Below, in pieces: positions 37,652-45,769 of a stretch of DNA of 64,000 bases. Where the stretch lies: assembly GCF_003710915.1 (NCBI RefSeq), contig NZ_RHHR01000035.1:1-64000 (forward strand). Reading direction: 5' to 3'. A model generated the notes under the pieces. That model did no database searches. It saw nothing but the letters and a program-made list of their open reading frames with translations, and was not told the DNA's origin. Position numbers and translations under genes: made by a program. The DNA is from Brevibacillus invocatus (GTDB lineage: Bacteria; Bacillota; Bacilli; Brevibacillales; Brevibacillaceae). Position 1 is the first letter of the stretch, and each line of letters opens with the position of its first letter.

Positions 37652-38935
37652 ATGAACAGAGAGAACTCGACGAAGTTTTTTGAAGAAGCGCAGCATTATA
37701 TACCTGGTGGTGTAAACTCGCCTGTGCGTGCTTTCAAAAGCGTGGGTGGCAACCCGGTATACATAGCCAAAGGGGAAGGCTCCCGAATCTTCGATGTGGA
37801 TGGAAACAGCTACATCGATTACATCGGATCATGGGGTCCGTTGATTTTGGGCCACGCTCATCCAAAAGTACTGTCTGCCATTACAGAAGTGGCAGCATTG
37901 GGTACGAGCTTTGGTGCACCGACCGAGCGGGAAACCGTGATGGCCAAGCTGGTTTGCGAGCTGGTGCCATCCGTTGAGGTTGTGCGGATGGTCAATTCCG
38001 GTACAGAGGCGACGATGAGTGCACTTCGCCTGGCTCGCGGCTATACCAAGCGCAACAAAATCATGAAGTTCGAAGGCTGCTACCATGGTCATGCGGACAG
38101 TCTTTTGATCAAAGCGGGTTCAGGTGTAGCTACGCTCGGTTTGCCTGATAGCCCGGGTGTACCAGAAGGAACAGCACTCAATACGATTACAGTACCGTAC
38201 AACGATCTGGAAAGTGTAAAGCTGGCGTTCGAAAACTACGGTGACGATCTGGCTGCCGTTATCGTCGAACCCGTAGGCGGCAATATGGGTGTCGTCCCTC
38301 CGTTGCCTGGCTTCCTGGAAGGCTTGCGTCAGATTACCGAGCAATACGGTACTCTCTTGATCTTTGACGAGGTCATGACCGGCTTCCGCGTTGCTTTGGG
38401 TGGTGCACAAAAGCGTTTCGGCATTACACCAGACCTGACTACGATGGGGAAAGTTATCGGCGGCGGCTTGCCAGTTGGCGCTTACGGCGGTAAACGGGAA
38501 ATCATGCAACAGATCGCGCCTGCAGGTCCGATCTATCAGGCAGGTACGCTTTCGGGTAACCCGTTGGCGATGGCAGCAGGACTGGCGACTCTTCAGGAAT
38601 TGTCCACACCGGGTGCTTACGAGCAGCTGGAAAAGATGTCCAAGCGTCTGGGTGAAGGTCTCGCCGAGAACGCAAGCAAACTCGGCATTCCACATACACT
38701 GAACCGTGTTGGATCGATGGTTTGCCTGTTCTTCACAGATACGCCTGTCATCAATTACGAGACTGCGAAAACCTCGGATCTGGAGCGTTTCTCCTCATAC
38801 TTCAGTCATTTGCTGGACGATGGCATCATGATTCCGCCATCCCAGTTTGAAGGCATGTTTGTATCACTCGCTCATACAGAGGAAGACATCGAGCGTACGA
38901 TTGAGGCAAGCTACCGGGCCATGCAAAAACTGTAA
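37652..38935 (+). CDS. hemL: Glutamate-1-semialdehyde 2,1-aminomutase
   Basis: This PLP enzyme makes 5-aminolevulinate. The PLP lysine is in [18 protein letters not shown]. The entry motif is [18 protein letters not shown], and [15 protein letters not shown] is typical. The ATG at 37652 follows GAGGTGAG, inside which hemB ends; an in-frame ATG at 37631 overlaps hemB but has no site of its own. It has 427 residues. It is the last gene of the first haem block, followed by a strong terminator. Confidence 0.96.
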   Translation: MNRENSTKFFEEAQHYIPGGVNSPVRAFKSVGGNPVYIAKGEGSRIFDVDGNSYIDYIGSWGPLILGHAHPKVLSAITEVAALGTSFGAPTERETVMAKLVCELVPSVEVVRMVNSGTEATMSALRLARGYTKRNKIMKFEGCYHGHADSLLIKAGSGVATLGLPDSPGVPEGTALNTITVPYNDLESVKLAFENYGDDLAAVIVEPVGGNMGVVPPLPGFLEGLRQITEQYGTLLIFDEVMTGFRVALGGAQKRFGITPDLTTMGKVIGGGLPVGAYGGKREIMQQIAPAGPIYQAGTLSGNPLAMAAGLATLQELSTPGAYEQLEKMSKRLGEGLAENASKLGIPHTLNRVGSMVCLFFTDTPVINYETAKTSDLERFSSYFSHLLDDGIMIPPSQFEGMFVSLAHTEEDIERTIEASYRAMQKL

Positions 38936-38940
38936 GAACG

Positions 38941-38966
38941 AAACCCCCTTTGAAAAAGGGGGTTTT
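38941..38966. terminator. Terminator after hemL
   Basis: The stem AACCCCCTTT (38942-38951) with AAAGGGGGTT (38955-38964) has a very short loop and is followed by T residues. It ends hemAXCDBL. Confidence 0.85.
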
Positions 38967-39089
38967 CCTGTTTTCTTGTTTGCGCAATGTTTTAAACAGA
39001 GGTTTCATTTCCTCTTACAGGATTTGTCTGTATTTGTTAAGAATATGGTAAAGTGTGGATAAAAAGTCGATAACAAAGGAGACATCGTG

Positions 39090-39572
39090 ATGGAGGGAAT
39101 GGTAGTCCAAGTACCGCAAAAACATTTTATTGGCATGAGCTTTTCAGGACCTTTTCAGACACTGGTGGAAGGGATGACCGAACATTGGGGGAAATTTGTC
39201 GCTCGACAGCAAGAGATACCGCTCGTGATTCACCCCGATGTCCGATACGACATCAGTGATGAAAATGCCAAGTATCGCATGTATACCGAATATGTGGCAG
39301 TGGAAGTCGAGGGCTTTGAAAGAATCCCGGAAAGAATGGTAGCTTTCACGATCCCCGCCAGGACATACGCTCGTTTCACCCATGTCGGCCCCATGTCTAC
39401 GGTAAAAGATACATACACACAGCTGTTTCAATGGTTGGCACAGCAGGGACTGGAAATGGACGAAACGGCATTGCGCATGGAGCGTTATGATGCTCAGTAC
39501 ATCCCGTCCATGCACGCACCGGATCGCCCCGAAAATACATACCAAATCTTTATACCGCTGAAGGAAGTCTAG
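39090..39572 (+). CDS. GyrI-like/AraC effector-binding-domain protein
   Basis: This stand-alone 160-residue protein has the fold of the effector-binding domain of AraC/BmrR-type regulators (GyrI-like). VQVPQKHFIGMSFSGPF, a central RMYTEYVAVEVEGFE strand pair, and YARFTHVGPMSTVKDTYTQL are the recognisable pieces. Such proteins bind small amphipathic molecules. There is no DNA-binding domain. ATG 39090 follows AAAGGAG, and a GTG directly before it is also usable. It is probably monocistronic, just after the hem block. Function unknown. Confidence 0.8.
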   Translation: MEGMVVQVPQKHFIGMSFSGPFQTLVEGMTEHWGKFVARQQEIPLVIHPDVRYDISDENAKYRMYTEYVAVEVEGFERIPERMVAFTIPARTYARFTHVGPMSTVKDTYTQLFQWLAQQGLEMDETALRMERYDAQYIPSMHAPDRPENTYQIFIPLKEV

Positions 39573-39653
39573 CTGTTCATCGCCCAACCGAGGTGAGGAA
39601 GGTCTGCATGGCTTTTATGACACCCTGCAAGCAGACTCTCCTGAATATGTACC

Positions 39654-40061
39654 ATGTGGTGTAACACCTCCTATGAGCGAATGGCCATCATCCACAACGT
39701 CCTCCGGCAATTGCCATCCGGTGAGATCGCTGGATTTGGCGGTGGGTGGGCAATTTTTCTCTGTCGCGTTGGCGTGGTTTACCAGTTCTTGACGAAAGAA
39801 GAAGCGTGGGTGATCAACTTGGAGGCAGCCCGACACGTGCAGGAGCATCATGACAGCTGGCAGAATTATTTCATCGGCTTTGCAGCAGGGAGTCAGTTTC
39901 ACTTGTCGGATCGTCGATGGAAGAAATGCATCCCGGTCATGAACCGGGTGAGCACGATACTGGGCAGAAGCACGTTGGGTTGGAACAGAGCAGCGTGGGT
40001 TCAGGATTTGCTGCCGGATAAGGAAAAGCACCTCCCCAAGCAGGAGAGTATCTCTGTTTGA
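39654..40061 (+). CDS. DUF1266-like protein, possibly frameshifted at the start
   Basis: The frame carries GGWAIFLCRVGVVYQFLTKEEAWVINLEAAR followed by HDSWQNYFIGFAAG, which resembles the DUF1266 pattern of an aromatic-rich helix, EEAW and SW..Y..G (tentative). No good ribosome site precedes the in-frame ATGs at 39654 or 39681. By contrast ATG 39608 has a good site (GAGGTGAGGAAGG) but its frame stops after 18 codons, exactly where the second frame begins. A single-base frameshift joining the two would give one normal gene. Function unknown. Confidence 0.45.
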   Translation: MWCNTSYERMAIIHNVLRQLPSGEIAGFGGGWAIFLCRVGVVYQFLTKEEAWVINLEAARHVQEHHDSWQNYFIGFAAGSQFHLSDRRWKKCIPVMNRVSTILGRSTLGWNRAAWVQDLLPDKEKHLPKQESISV

Positions 40062-40081
40062 CAGGTAAATACTGAAAAGAA

Positions 40082-40120
40082 AGCCAAGCGTACGCAGAAA
40101 AGCGATGCTTGGCTCATTTT
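40082..40120. terminator. Terminator between convergent genes
   Basis: The arms AGCCAAGC (40082-40089) and GCTTGGCT (40107-40114) are followed by CATTTTTATTT on the plus strand. It separates the DUF1266-like gene from the convergent deacetylase gene. Confidence 0.7.
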
Positions 40121-41427
40121 TATTTATACGGCTTTACGCCCAACAAGGTATCCAGACCGACGATTTCGAAGCCTTGCTGTTGAAGCTCGGAAATGATCAT
40201 CGGAACCGCGTTGGCTGTCTCGCTTTTGTCTTCATTGGAGTGCATCAGGATAATGTCGCCATTCCGTACGTTGTCCATCACGTTCTTGCGGATATTTTCG
40301 GCTTCCTTTTGAGACCAATCCAGTGTGTCGATAGACCAGAGAATAATGGTGTCCCCGTTTTGCTTGGCCGCTTTCACGACCTGTTCATCTGTCTCGCCAA
40401 AAGGAGGACGCAGGAGAGCAGGCTTTTTGCCAATAACCTGCTCGATTTCGTTCTCCGTCTGGATAAGATCGGCTGCTATGCCTTGCAGGTTTTTGGTTGT
40501 TAAATCTTCGTGCAAATAGCTGTGACCCAGAACAAGATGACCGCTCTTTTCGGCGAGCTGTACGACCTCCGGATTTTCCTTCACTCTGCTGCCGACGAAG
40601 AAGAAGCTTCCTTTTACCCCGTACTGGTCCAGCGTGCGGATGATCGCGGGTGTGACAGTAGCATCGGGACCGTCGTCAAAGGTTAAGGCAACCTGCTTTT
40701 TATTCGGGCCATTGATGTACACTTCGTCACGATGCTTGCTTGCAAATTGCCGAATCTCGTTTCTCCATCGGTCCATGTTTTGTTTCGCTTTCGTGGATAG
40801 CTGGTTGGATTCACCTTTGATAGCCAGATCGTAAGTCTCGGGGATCGATGCCGATGGGTCAGCTCCTTGATCAGCCGAAGCAAGCAAGGATACGTGGTCT
40901 ACTCTGCCTCTTTCATCGGAGAGGATGAAGCGAAGGGACAATGATTCGTCAAGGCTGTAGGAGAGAACGGTTTCATTCGGCAGTTTTCTGATATGCTCCG
41001 CTTCGCCGAGCATATCCATGATCTGGTCCCGGGAGATTCTTTGCAGATCGGGATGAGCGGAACGAAGATCGACTAGATGCTTCCGATCCTGATAGCCGAT
41101 CGTTACCCGCTGCTTCTCATAGACGGCATACCAGATCCCTCCTACTTGATCCAGCTTGTCAGGTTGGCCCCAAGCTTGCTCTACTTCGTCCATGGTCGTT
41201 TTGGTAACCACAAAGGAAGTATGCGGGATTTTCCCATCCCGTGCCAGGTCGATCAAAACCGCAAGCTCGAACGGGTTCTTTTCGGCTGGTGGTGTTTGCG
41301 GCAAAGGCTCTTCACTCTGGGCTACAGGAGGAGCTTGTGCCGATTCGTTTTCGGTGCTAAAAGGAGAACACGCTGTGAGCAGCAATGCCAGAATTACGGT
41401 TTTGGTTGTGTTGGTTTGTCGTTTCAA
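40120..41427 (-). CDS. DUF4309/NodB polysaccharide deacetylase lipoprotein
   Basis: This two-domain surface lipoprotein starts with TTG at 41427 behind AGAAGGT and has the lipobox LLTAC. After a Pro/Gln/Glu linker, residues about 60-185 look like a DUF4309 (YjgB-like) domain, with TKTTMDEVEQAWGQPDK and GIWYAVYEKQRVTIGY. Residues about 235-430 are a NodB deacetylase domain with all five motifs: TFDDGPD, HSYLHEDL, RPPFGETDE, DTLDWS and ILMHS. It probably deacetylates peptidoglycan or another N-acetylated glycan outside the cell. It has 435 residues. The linking of the two domains is unusual as far as I know. Monocistronic. Confidence 0.85.
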   Translation of the reverse strand: MKRQTNTTKTVILALLLTACSPFSTENESAQAPPVAQSEEPLPQTPPAEKNPFELAVLIDLARDGKIPHTSFVVTKTTMDEVEQAWGQPDKLDQVGGIWYAVYEKQRVTIGYQDRKHLVDLRSAHPDLQRISRDQIMDMLGEAEHIRKLPNETVLSYSLDESLSLRFILSDERGRVDHVSLLASADQGADPSASIPETYDLAIKGESNQLSTKAKQNMDRWRNEIRQFASKHRDEVYINGPNKKQVALTFDDGPDATVTPAIIRTLDQYGVKGSFFFVGSRVKENPEVVQLAEKSGHLVLGHSYLHEDLTTKNLQGIAADLIQTENEIEQVIGKKPALLRPPFGETDEQVVKAAKQNGDTIILWSIDTLDWSQKEAENIRKNVMDNVRNGDIILMHSNEDKSETANAVPMIISELQQQGFEIVGLDTLLGVKPYK

Positions 41428-41585
41428 CCTGTGTACCTTCTCTCTCAGGTAGTCAGTGGTGCTTTGCTACTAGTATGGACGAAATAAGGGCCAGAAGGTT
41501 GCATGCTTTCGATAAACTGGAAGGTATGGGACAGGCAAAAAGAGAATGGAATTAAAAATCAGCTATCAAGTCAGGAGGTGAAAGG

Positions 41586-41900
41586 ATGACAACGAATCTC
41601 TACTTCGTTCGCCATGCCCATTCAGTCTACTCACCGGATGAATATCATCGGCCACTCTCCGAACAAGGGCTGCATGACGCACAAAGGGTAACTGAAATCC
41701 TGAAAAGGGAGAACATCGATCACGTGCTTTCGAGTCCTTACAGGCGAGCGATTCAAACGGTGGAAGGAATAAGCGATTATCTGGAGACAGAAGTGGTGAT
41801 CATGGAGGATTTCAAGGAAAGAGTCTTGGCGGATCAGCAGATCGCTCATTTTGATGAAGCTGTTCTGAAGGCTGTTGAGCGACTCTGGGATCAGCCATAG
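41586..41900 (+). pseudogene. Histidine phosphatase family protein, 3'-truncated
   Basis: The N-terminus is a normal phosphoglycerate-mutase-like fold: the phosphohistidine motif FVRHAHSVY (usually RHGx), RPLSEQGLHDAQRV and VLSSPYRRAIQT. The frame stops at residue 104, where the family continues with GGES and the second catalytic His for another 70-90 residues. No continuation is visible in the other frames before the next gene. The start follows AGGAGGTG. The second catalytic half is absent, so it is almost certainly inactive. Confidence 0.7.
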
Positions 41901-41905
41901 GATAC

Positions 41906-41935
41906 AGGTTTAGGTTTTAGCGGCTCCGGGCAAGA
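41906..41935 (+). promoter_or_regulatory. Sigma-B-like promoter of the alpha/beta hydrolase gene
   Basis: AGGTTTAG (41906-41913), then GGGCAA (41928-41933). The first A to the GGG is 22 bases, the same spacing as in the promoters at 54077 and 57584. It lies 36 bases before the ATG at 41969. The -10 part is the weakest of the three. Confidence 0.45.
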
Positions 41936-41968
41936 CTTTGACAAAGACGGAAAGAAAGGGATGAGCAT

Positions 41969-42769
41969 ATGAAAAAACGGATTCAGTTAAGAAATGGAAA
42001 ACGCATCGCCTATGAGGAAGAAGGGACTGGAGGGACCCCCATTGTTTTGCTGCATGGCTTTTGCGGAAGCAGTGCGTATTGGAACCGGGTGTTGCCTCTT
42101 CTCGGTAAAACCCGTCATGTCATCGCTGTGGATCTGGCAGGCCACGGGGATAGCTCAGCACCAGAACCGAATGAAGCCTATACGATTGAGAAATTCGCGG
42201 AGGAGCTCTCCATGCTGGTGGAGGAGTGGGGTTTTGAACGTATTCATCTCTTCGGCCATTCATTGGGAGGCTATGTTGCCCTGGCATTTGCCGAACAGTA
42301 TGCAGACAAGCTGCAGAGCTTTGGTCTGATTCACTCCACGCCCTTTCCAGATGACGAGGCAGCCCAGCAAAATCGCAACAAAGGGGCAGAGAGCATCCGC
42401 AGCAACGGAATAGAGCCGTTCATCAAGGCATTGGTTCCCAAGCTGTTTGCGCCAGAGAACCTGAAGTCCATGCCCGATCAGGTTGCTTTAGCCAAAGAAA
42501 TCGGACTGGCTACCGATCCAAACGGGGCCATCCAAACTCTCCGGGCCATGAGGGATCGCAAGGATCGGCTGCACGTTTTGCAAGAATCCCAGCTCCCTGT
42601 GTTGTTGCTGGCAGGTGACCAGGATCAAGTCATTGCACCAGCCAAGACCTTTGTGGTAGAAAAGGCACAGGTCCAGCAAGTGCTGCTGCCAAATGTGGGG
42701 CACATGGGCATGCTGGAGGCTCCTCAGGATTTAGTCGATGCGATGGTGAAGTTTGTCGAGTCACTTTAG
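41969..42769 (+). CDS. Alpha/beta hydrolase
   Basis: The catalytic triad is recognisable: nucleophile Ser in GHSLGGYVAL (about residue 96), Asp in LLAGDQDQVIAP, and His in NVGHMGMLEAP. The oxyanion-hole motif is LLHGFCGSS. It has 266 residues, no signal peptide, and the cap domain is short. The sequence is a general MhpC-type hydrolase and I cannot name a substrate. It is not obviously RsbQ, although RsbQ belongs to the same superfamily and the gene shares a promoter signature with the partner-switching genes at 54-58 kb. AAAGGGATG precedes the ATG. Confidence 0.85.
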   Translation: MKKRIQLRNGKRIAYEEEGTGGTPIVLLHGFCGSSAYWNRVLPLLGKTRHVIAVDLAGHGDSSAPEPNEAYTIEKFAEELSMLVEEWGFERIHLFGHSLGGYVALAFAEQYADKLQSFGLIHSTPFPDDEAAQQNRNKGAESIRSNGIEPFIKALVPKLFAPENLKSMPDQVALAKEIGLATDPNGAIQTLRAMRDRKDRLHVLQESQLPVLLLAGDQDQVIAPAKTFVVEKAQVQQVLLPNVGHMGMLEAPQDLVDAMVKFVESL

Positions 42770-42835
42770 AATCCTTTACAATCATTCATTTTCTAGTACA
42801 TTTATCCAATCTATCAGCCAAAATTTAATAATTTT

Positions 42836-42844
42836 TGATATAAT
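42836..42844 (+). promoter_or_regulatory. Extended -10 promoter of the 5'-nucleotidase gene
   Basis: TGA followed by TATAAT (42839-42844) lies 50 bases upstream of the ATG at 42894, in an AT-rich stretch. No good -35 is seen, which is common for extended -10 promoters. Confidence 0.5.
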
Positions 42845-42893
42845 GGTCACGAGTTTGGACAAATAGATACATAGTTGAGAGGGGAAATTTGCG

Positions 42894-44771
42894 ATGAAAA
42901 AAGCACGTCGTATTACGATGACTGCATTCGCTTCAGTTGTCTTTGCCTCGATGATGGCAACATCCGCTTTTGCTGCACCGCTGCATCCTGTTCAGCACGC
43001 TGACTGGATGGCAAAAAAATCGATCATTTCAGCGGGTCAAAATGGGGATTTAGCCCTGGAACGCAATGTTACATTGGCTGAAGCACTGGTTGTTTTCGCG
43101 AAGCTGAAAGAAACTGAGCTGACAGCTGCAGCAGCTGGAGCACATTGGTCCACTCCATATCTGAACTGGGCAAAAGCAGAAGGGGCAGTCAGCGACGCAG
43201 ATACCGCCAACCCTTCACAAGCTGTTTCTGCTGCCAAACTGGTTGCAATCGCTGAAAAACTGGGATACAGCATGAGCCTCGACGAAAAAGCACAGGTAAC
43301 ACGCGGCGAGTTCTTCCAGGCGTTGGGAGATGCAGCTACCACCCAAATTACCATCGCGCACACCAATGACGTGCATGGTCACATTCAAGAAGATAAAGGA
43401 CAAAAGGAATATGGCTACGCCAAGATCGCTACCTTGATCAATGAATGGCGCGCAGAAAATGATAACTTCCTGCTTCTCGATGCAGGAGACACTTTCCAGG
43501 GAACCATTTTCGTGAACCAGTTCAAAGGGGAATCCATCGTTCCGATTCTCAACCACCTCGACTACAGCGTGATGGCTGCTGGAAACCACGAGTTTGACTT
43601 TGGCTACGAGCAATTGCTGAAGCTGCGTGATGCATTGGATCATCCCGTAATCTCTGCGAACGTGTTCAAAGCAGACGGTGAAGAACTGCTGGTTCCTACC
43701 TTCAAGGCTGAGATCGGCGGCAAAAAGTTTGCCTTCCTGGGCTTTGTAGCAGAGGATACACCAATCCTGACACACCCTGACAACGTAAAAGGACTTACCT
43801 TCAAAAGTCCTGTAGAGGTTGCCAAGGCTGTCGTTCCTGAACTGAAAAAAGAAGTGGATCACGTGGTAGTCGTTTCCCACATCGGAATTAACGTCGACCG
43901 TGAGATCGCCGAAAATGTGGAAGGAATCGACCTGATCGTCGGCGGACACTCCCATACGCCACTGCGTACTCCAGAAGTCGTCAATGGAACCTATATCGTA
44001 CAGGACTGGGAGTACGGCAAATCTTTGGGCCGTGCTGACCTCTACTACCTGGATAATGAATTGGTTGCCTTCAGCGGCGGATTGAAAGAATACGATGAGA
44101 CTGTCGTAGCGGATCCGGAAATCGATAAAATGGTGAAGGACATCGTCACGCAAATCGACACAGTCATGAACGTGGTGATTGCCAAATCCGAAGTTCCACT
44201 GGATGGCGACCGCAATCTGGTCCGTAAGAAAGAAACCAACGTGGGCAACCTGATTACCGATATTATGCTGGAGCGTACGCAAAGCATCGCTGGGTATGAA
44301 GCGGATGTAGCAGTGGCGAATGGCGGCGGTATCCGCACACAGCTCGAAGCAGGAGACATTACGAAGAAAAACCTGTATACTTTGCTGCCGTTTGAAAACA
44401 ACACTTTATCAGTAATTGAAGTTACAGGGGCAGAATTGAAACAGGTCTTGGAACATGGAGTGAGTGATGTGGAAAACGGCGCAGGCCGCTTCCCGCAAAT
44501 CAGTGGAATGAGCTTTACCTACAGCAAGAGCAAACCGGTGGGGGAGCGCGTTCTCGAAGTTAAGGTAGGCGACGCTCCACTTGATCTTGAGAAAACCTAC
44601 AAGCTGGCGACCATTGACTTCTTGGCTGCTGGGGGAGATGGGTTTGAAATGCTGAAAGAAAAACCATTCTTCAACTCAGGTTTGTCTATGTACAGCGTGG
44701 TTGAGGCAGGACTGATCGAGCGTAAAGTCGTCAATCCGCAGGTTGAAGGACGTATTGTTGAAGTAGAATAG
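42894..44771 (+). CDS. Secreted 5'-nucleotidase/metallophosphoesterase
   Basis: This exported enzyme dephosphorylates nucleotides or related phosphate esters. The signal peptide has a basic start and a likely cleavage at SAFA-AP. Residues about 30-150 form an N-terminal helical part with ADWMAKKSIIS and VTLAEALVVFAKL, resembling degenerate SLH motifs, which may attach it to the wall (inference). The metallophosphoesterase domain follows, with TIAHTNDVHGH, DAGDTFQGT, AAGNHEFDFG and VGGHSHTPL. The 5'-nucleotidase C-terminal domain contains NVGNLITDIML and GGGIRTQLEAGDI. It has 625 residues. GAGAGGGG precedes the ATG. Monocistronic between a promoter and a strong terminator. Confidence 0.9.
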   Translation: MKKARRITMTAFASVVFASMMATSAFAAPLHPVQHADWMAKKSIISAGQNGDLALERNVTLAEALVVFAKLKETELTAAAAGAHWSTPYLNWAKAEGAVSDADTANPSQAVSAAKLVAIAEKLGYSMSLDEKAQVTRGEFFQALGDAATTQITIAHTNDVHGHIQEDKGQKEYGYAKIATLINEWRAENDNFLLLDAGDTFQGTIFVNQFKGESIVPILNHLDYSVMAAGNHEFDFGYEQLLKLRDALDHPVISANVFKADGEELLVPTFKAEIGGKKFAFLGFVAEDTPILTHPDNVKGLTFKSPVEVAKAVVPELKKEVDHVVVVSHIGINVDREIAENVEGIDLIVGGHSHTPLRTPEVVNGTYIVQDWEYGKSLGRADLYYLDNELVAFSGGLKEYDETVVADPEIDKMVKDIVTQIDTVMNVVIAKSEVPLDGDRNLVRKKETNVGNLITDIMLERTQSIAGYEADVAVANGGGIRTQLEAGDITKKNLYTLLPFENNTLSVIEVTGAELKQVLEHGVSDVENGAGRFPQISGMSFTYSKSKPVGERVLEVKVGDAPLDLEKTYKLATIDFLAAGGDGFEMLKEKPFFNSGLSMYSVVEAGLIERKVVNPQVEGRIVEVE

Positions 44772-44785
44772 ACGTTTTGCGACAC

Positions 44786-44823
44786 AAAGACAGGGGACGA
44801 GCATTCATTCCCTGTCTTTTTTT
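44786..44823 (+). terminator. Terminator after the 5'-nucleotidase gene
   Basis: The arms AAAGACAGGG (44786-44795) and CCCTGTCTTT (44810-44819) form a ten-base-pair stem followed by a run of T to 44823. Confidence 0.85.
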
Positions 44824-44840
44824 CATTCAGGAACAATAAT

Positions 44841-44873
44841 ATTTAGTACCTTGTATTGTATAATAGTAATCTG
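44841..44873 (+). promoter_or_regulatory. PadR operon promoter and likely operator
   Basis: TATAAT (44859-44864) lies 34 bases before the PadR start codon. Around it, TAC and GTA triplets flank an AT-rich core (TAGTAC near 44844 and TAGTAA near 44865), a symmetry often seen in PadR operators. Autorepression is an inference from the gene family. Confidence 0.45.
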
Positions 44874-44897
44874 GTAGAATTTTCTGGGTGATGCACA

Positions 44898-45227
44898 ATG
44901 AATGTTCAGTTTAAAAAAGGTGTCCTGGAGCTGTGCGTGCTGGCGTTAGCCGCGTATCAGGACAGATACGGGTATGAACTGGTTGCGAGCATTTCTGAAA
45001 AGTTCCATATTTCCGAAGGGAGCGTTTATCCCTTGCTGCGACGTCTTACACAGGAAGGCTTGTTTGTTACGTACCTGGCAGAATCTCAGGAAGGCCCGCC
45101 TCGCAAGTACTATCGGCTGACAGAGCGAGGACGTATCTATATGAACGATCTGATCCTGGAATGGCATGTGTTCAGCCGTGGAGTGAATCAGATCATCGAG
45201 GAGGGACTTGGGTATGACGAGGCGTGA
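44898..45227 (+). CDS. PadR-family transcriptional regulator
   Basis: This small winged-helix repressor of the PadR class starts with FKKGVLELCVLALAAYQDRYGYELV and carries the recognition-helix and wing region ISEGSVYPLLRRLTQEGL and RKYYRLTERGR. It has 109 residues, typical of the short (PadR-s2) group. The ribosome site is weak. It overlaps the HAAS gene by 14 bases. In this arrangement the regulator usually controls its own operon and the envelope proteins that follow. Confidence 0.9.
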   Translation: MNVQFKKGVLELCVLALAAYQDRYGYELVASISEKFHISEGSVYPLLRRLTQEGLFVTYLAESQEGPPRKYYRLTERGRIYMNDLILEWHVFSRGVNQIIEEGLGYDEA

Positions 45228-45768
45228 GTTTATCGAAGAATTGAACGCCTTGCTGGCGGATTTGCCTGACAAGGATCGCTTGGACATCCTTTCTGATTAT
45301 ACGGAGCATTTTTTGATCGGGTTCGAGAAGGGGAAAAGTGAACACGAAATCGCTGAGCAGTTAGGGAGCCCGAAAACAGTAGCCAGAGAAGTATGGGCTG
45401 GGTATCGTATTCATCAAGCCCAGACAGATGCCTCCATTGGAAATATCAGCCGGGCGATTCTGGCCACCGTTAGCCTTGGTTTTTTCAATATTGTTTTTGT
45501 ACTAGGGCCGTTCATGGCATTGATTGGGGTACTCATCGCGTTTTATTCCGTAGCCATCACGCTCTTGTTTGTTCCGTTTGCCTTTGCGTTCTTTCCTCCG
45601 TTACTGGCCGACATTTCTGAGAATCGACTTCTCATGCTGTTCGGATGCTTGACCTCAGTCGGTTTGGGGGGCATGCTGTTTATTTGGCTGCTGCGCTTGA
45701 CGGTTTGGCTCTATCGACAGTTTTTGCGGTATCTCCAATTCAATGTTCAGATGATCAGGGGGAAATAA
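45214..45768 (+). CDS. HAAS-domain (DUF1700-type) membrane protein
   Basis: The first 65 residues (REFIEELNALLADLPDKDR, then ILSDYTEHFLIGFEKGKSE and IAEQLGSPKTVARE) form a HAAS/DUF1700 domain. Three or four membrane segments follow. HAAS proteins are routinely paired with PadR regulators and DUF4097 proteins, and are thought to couple to them physically. It has 184 residues. ATG 45214 follows GAGGAGGGA; a TTG two codons earlier is possible. The next gene starts 1 base after the stop. Confidence 0.88.
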   Translation: MTRREFIEELNALLADLPDKDRLDILSDYTEHFLIGFEKGKSEHEIAEQLGSPKTVAREVWAGYRIHQAQTDASIGNISRAILATVSLGFFNIVFVLGPFMALIGVLIAFYSVAITLLFVPFAFAFFPPLLADISENRLLMLFGCLTSVGLGGMLFIWLLRLTVWLYRQFLRYLQFNVQMIRGK

Positions 45769-45769
45769 G

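Noticed and set aside
41969-42769. Identification of the alpha/beta hydrolase as RsbQ
   Set aside because: The catalytic triad fits the whole superfamily and the flanking motifs differ from RsbQ as I remember it. Only the shared promoter pattern supports a link.
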